The position numbers and the translations under genes were made by a program. Below the pieces are notes generated by a model. The model was not told the DNA's origin and made no database searches. It saw nothing but the letters and a program-made list of their open reading frames with translations. 64,000 nt of DNA, taken from contig NZ_JAHXPQ010000001.1 of NCBI RefSeq assembly GCF_019391655.1, positions 865,807-929,806 of the forward strand, given 5' to 3'. This document shows, piece after piece, positions 62,336-64,000 of the stretch; the first letter of the stretch is position 1, and every line of letters begins with the position of its first letter. The stretch comes from Mucilaginibacter rivuli (lineage in GTDB: Bacteria > Bacteroidota > Bacteroidia > Sphingobacteriales > Sphingobacteriaceae).

Positions 62336-62375
62336 AAAATGGAAGATGTGATAAGTTCATGTCTTCCATTTTTTT
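62336..62375 (+). terminator. Terminator of the parA-lepB operon
   Basis: AAAATGGAAGA (62336-62346) and TCTTCCATTTT (62362-62372) form an 11-base-pair stem with a 15-base loop, followed by TTTTATT. A partial second copy of the word (ACGGAAGATGT) lies just before. It also lies next to the stop of the convergent gene. Confidence 0.85.
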
Positions 62376-62387
62376 ATTTATAGTTCT

Positions 62388-62867
62388 TTACTTCCCGTGT
62401 ATTTCCACATTCGCAGGCAACAAGGCTTCGCCAAAGGCATGGATACTTACTAAGTACCGCCCATTATCATATATCCAAACCTGTTTCATCGCGTCGCTCT
62501 GTTTTGAAGTCAGGGTAAAGCCCAATGCCTTTAACTGGCTGATAATGGTATTCACATACATGGCCGGTTTAAAATCGTAGTTTATCGATGGGCGCATGAT
62601 ACCCTTTTTATCCTGGAACTCATTTTTTACGATCAATTCACTGTTAAAATCACCCTCTTTGCTATACTGGCTAATAGTTATGCCGTTAGTTACCACCGGC
62701 TTCAAAACTTTAAAGTGCCTTTGTGTGCTGATAAATTGCGCGGCTTCCTTATGCGATAATACGGTGAGGCGTATCAAATCGGCAACAGATACGGTCTGGC
62801 TTTTTGCTGTGAAACATAACAGGGGCAAAGTACAGGTTAAAGCAAGTGTTTTAAATAATTTATTCAT
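62388..62867 (-). CDS. Secreted protein of unknown function
   Basis: I do not recognise this 159-residue protein. It has a clear signal peptide (about residues 1-23, ending FTAKSQ) and a mature part of about 136 residues with alternating polar and hydrophobic segments, as in small periplasmic alpha/beta proteins. There is no lipoprotein box and no Cys in the mature part. It is convergent with the parA-lepB operon and separated from the Ldh-family gene by 18 bases on the same strand, so the two are likely cotranscribed. Confidence 0.7.
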   Translation of the reverse strand: MNKLFKTLALTCTLPLLCFTAKSQTVSVADLIRLTVLSHKEAAQFISTQRHFKVLKPVVTNGITISQYSKEGDFNSELIVKNEFQDKKGIMRPSINYDFKPAMYVNTIISQLKALGFTLTSKQSDAMKQVWIYDNGRYLVSIHAFGEALLPANVEIHGK

Positions 62868-62885
62868 TGGGTATTAATCTTATTA

Positions 62886-63962
62886 TCAACTTAATTGGGC
62901 TATTCCAAAACGTTTAGCCAGTTCATCCAGGTCGGTAACCACGGCATCAACCAAAGGTATACCGTTTATCGCCCTGTCTGCTTCCGCTTCCAGTTCCGGC
63001 TCGCCGGGGATGATCACGGGCTGGTCAGGGTCAATCCGGTTGGCATCTTTAAAGCGCTGTATCCAAATATCCATATTAGCTTTAAACTCATCAACGGGTC
63101 TGAAACCATCAACGCGCATTGCGCCTAAAAAGTGCCCTATGCCTAAACCAACCGGGTCGGCAGGCGGTTCGAGGAATGAAACAAATGGCGGCACCCATGG
63201 CCCGTAATTAGCGCCCGATAGCACCGCTGATAGAATATCGACCGTAGCACTTAATCCAAAACCTTTATGGCTGCCATGCTCACGGTCACTGCCCAGAGGT
63301 AAAAGCGAGCCGCCTTTTTTCAAAGCATGCGGGTCGGTAGTAAAATCGCCGTGAGTATCTTGTATCCAGCCCTCGGGTACGGGTTTGCCGGCACGTTGTG
63401 CTATCTCTAATTTACCATTGGCTGCTGCCGATGTTGCCATATCTACCACCACTGGTGGATATTTACCTGCCGGGAAAGCGTAACACATGGGGTTGGTACC
63501 CAACATACGTTCATTCGAAAAGGTAGGAGCTACCAAAGGGCTGGCATTAGTCATGGCGTAGCCAATCATGTTACGTTCAACCGCCATTAAAGCGTGGTAA
63601 CCTGATATGCCAAAATGATTTGAGTTACGCACCGCAACCCATCCCGAGCCATATTTTTCTGCCTTTTCTATAGCGATCTGCATCGCAAAAGGGGCAACCA
63701 CCAAACCTAAGCCTGCATCGCCATCAACTGTTGCGGTAGTAGGTGTTTCGTGTACAATGCGGATGTTAGGTGTGGCATTGATGCGTTTCTTCTCCCAAAG
63801 TCTCACATAGCCACTCAAACGGGCCACCCCGTGCGAGTCAATACCCCGCATATCCGAACGTATCAGTACATCGGCAGCAAGCTTTGCATGCGCATCGCTG
63901 CAGCCCATAGCCAGGAATATATTTTGGGTAAAAGCACGTAAGTTTACTTCTGGAAAAGTCAT
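62886..63962 (-). CDS. Ldh-family (malate/lactate/sulfolactate-type) NAD(P)-dependent dehydrogenase
   Basis: The 358-residue enzyme belongs to the YlbC/YiaK (Ldh_2) family, which reduces 2-oxoacids with NAD(P)H and is unrelated to classical lactate dehydrogenase. Family landmarks: 'RSDMRGIDSHGVARLSGYVR' (the conserved SH-G element), 'VAVRNSNHFGISGYHALMA', 'MTNASPLVAPTFSNERMLGT', and the late 'DREHGSHKGFGLSATVDILS'. Substrates in the family include malate, sulfolactate, ureidoglycolate and diketogulonate, so the substrate is unknown. It is followed by a secreted protein gene. Confidence 0.92.
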   Translation of the reverse strand: MTFPEVNLRAFTQNIFLAMGCSDAHAKLAADVLIRSDMRGIDSHGVARLSGYVRLWEKKRINATPNIRIVHETPTTATVDGDAGLGLVVAPFAMQIAIEKAEKYGSGWVAVRNSNHFGISGYHALMAVERNMIGYAMTNASPLVAPTFSNERMLGTNPMCYAFPAGKYPPVVVDMATSAAANGKLEIAQRAGKPVPEGWIQDTHGDFTTDPHALKKGGSLLPLGSDREHGSHKGFGLSATVDILSAVLSGANYGPWVPPFVSFLEPPADPVGLGIGHFLGAMRVDGFRPVDEFKANMDIWIQRFKDANRIDPDQPVIIPGEPELEAEADRAINGIPLVDAVVTDLDELAKRFGIAQLS

Positions 63963-64000
63963 GCAACAAAGGTATAATTTATGAGCGCTAATTCAACAAC

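Overview
The window looks like ordinary chromosome from a member of the Bacteroidota, most probably Sphingobacteriaceae (Mucilaginibacter/Pedobacter-like). The evidence is: two surface proteins with the CHU_C/type B sorting domain of the type IX secretion system; TonB-dependent receptors and a Porin_10 protein; families largely restricted to Bacteroidota (DUF3098, DUF5606, DUF5683, DUF2490); the conserved clusters ftsX-DUF3098-uppP-truB-ribF and parA-parB-DUF5683-dapB-lepB; almost no Shine-Dalgarno sites; and start-proximal promoter boxes of the TAnnTTTG type. I see no insertion sequence, prophage, CRISPR array, rRNA or tRNA gene. Gene density is high.

Layout. 1-6.0 kb: the tail of a gene ending in an Ala/Glu-rich extension, a PEBP-like secreted protein, an AraC regulator, a 600-base repeat-rich spacer, dnaK, a TMEM175-type channel, and an L,D-transpeptidase with a secreted partner. 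6.1-11.9 kb: a nucleotidyltransferase, a VOC protein with an M42 peptidase, a TPR-like lipoprotein, a GNAT acetyltransferase and an acyl-CoA carboxylase beta chain. 12.0-18.9 kb: inorganic-carbon handling, with a YoaK-type membrane protein, a beta-carbonic anhydrase and a SulP transporter fused to a second carbonic anhydrase, interrupted by proline catabolism gene pruA. 19.0-23.0 kb: the overlapping genes lpxK, purine nucleoside phosphorylase and Porin_10. 23.1-29.1 kb: a secreted GATase-like protein, cyclophilin, DUF5606, a zinc exporter, rlmH and a membrane-bound MutS-like ATPase. 29.1-38.1 kb: a large surface protein, recA, nth, a small gene, an ECF sigma factor and uvrA, a stretch notably rich in DNA repair. 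38.3-45.0 kb: an outer-membrane receptor, leuS and small genes. 45.2-48.9 kb: ftsX-DUF3098-uppP-truB-ribF. 49.0-57.5 kb: a coiled-coil DUF2130 nuclease-like protein, an NlpC/P60 peptidase, a second surface protein, a cobalamin/iron-type binding protein convergent with a TonB receptor, a VIT transporter and an FMN reductase. 57.7-62.3 kb: the chromosome partition and envelope operon. 62.4-64.0 kb: a secreted small protein and an Ldh-family dehydrogenase.

The genes are mainly housekeeping. The most distinctive signal is in the spacers, which carry several families of short repeats and palindromes: a REP-like element in two diverged copies, four copies of a 35-base ATGTGC-rich repeat in consistent orientation, tandem hairpins with identical loops, and long inverted repeats at convergent gene ends. 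In three families the stems differ by paired (compensatory) changes, which argues for selection on, or spread as, structured nucleic acid. Other points worth attention are a sigma-54-like site before dnaK, a 19-base tandem repeat before recA, an orphan terminator that may end a small RNA, the membrane MutS, and the DUF2130 protein with a PD-(D/E)XK-like motif. I did not find an obviously new multi-gene system.
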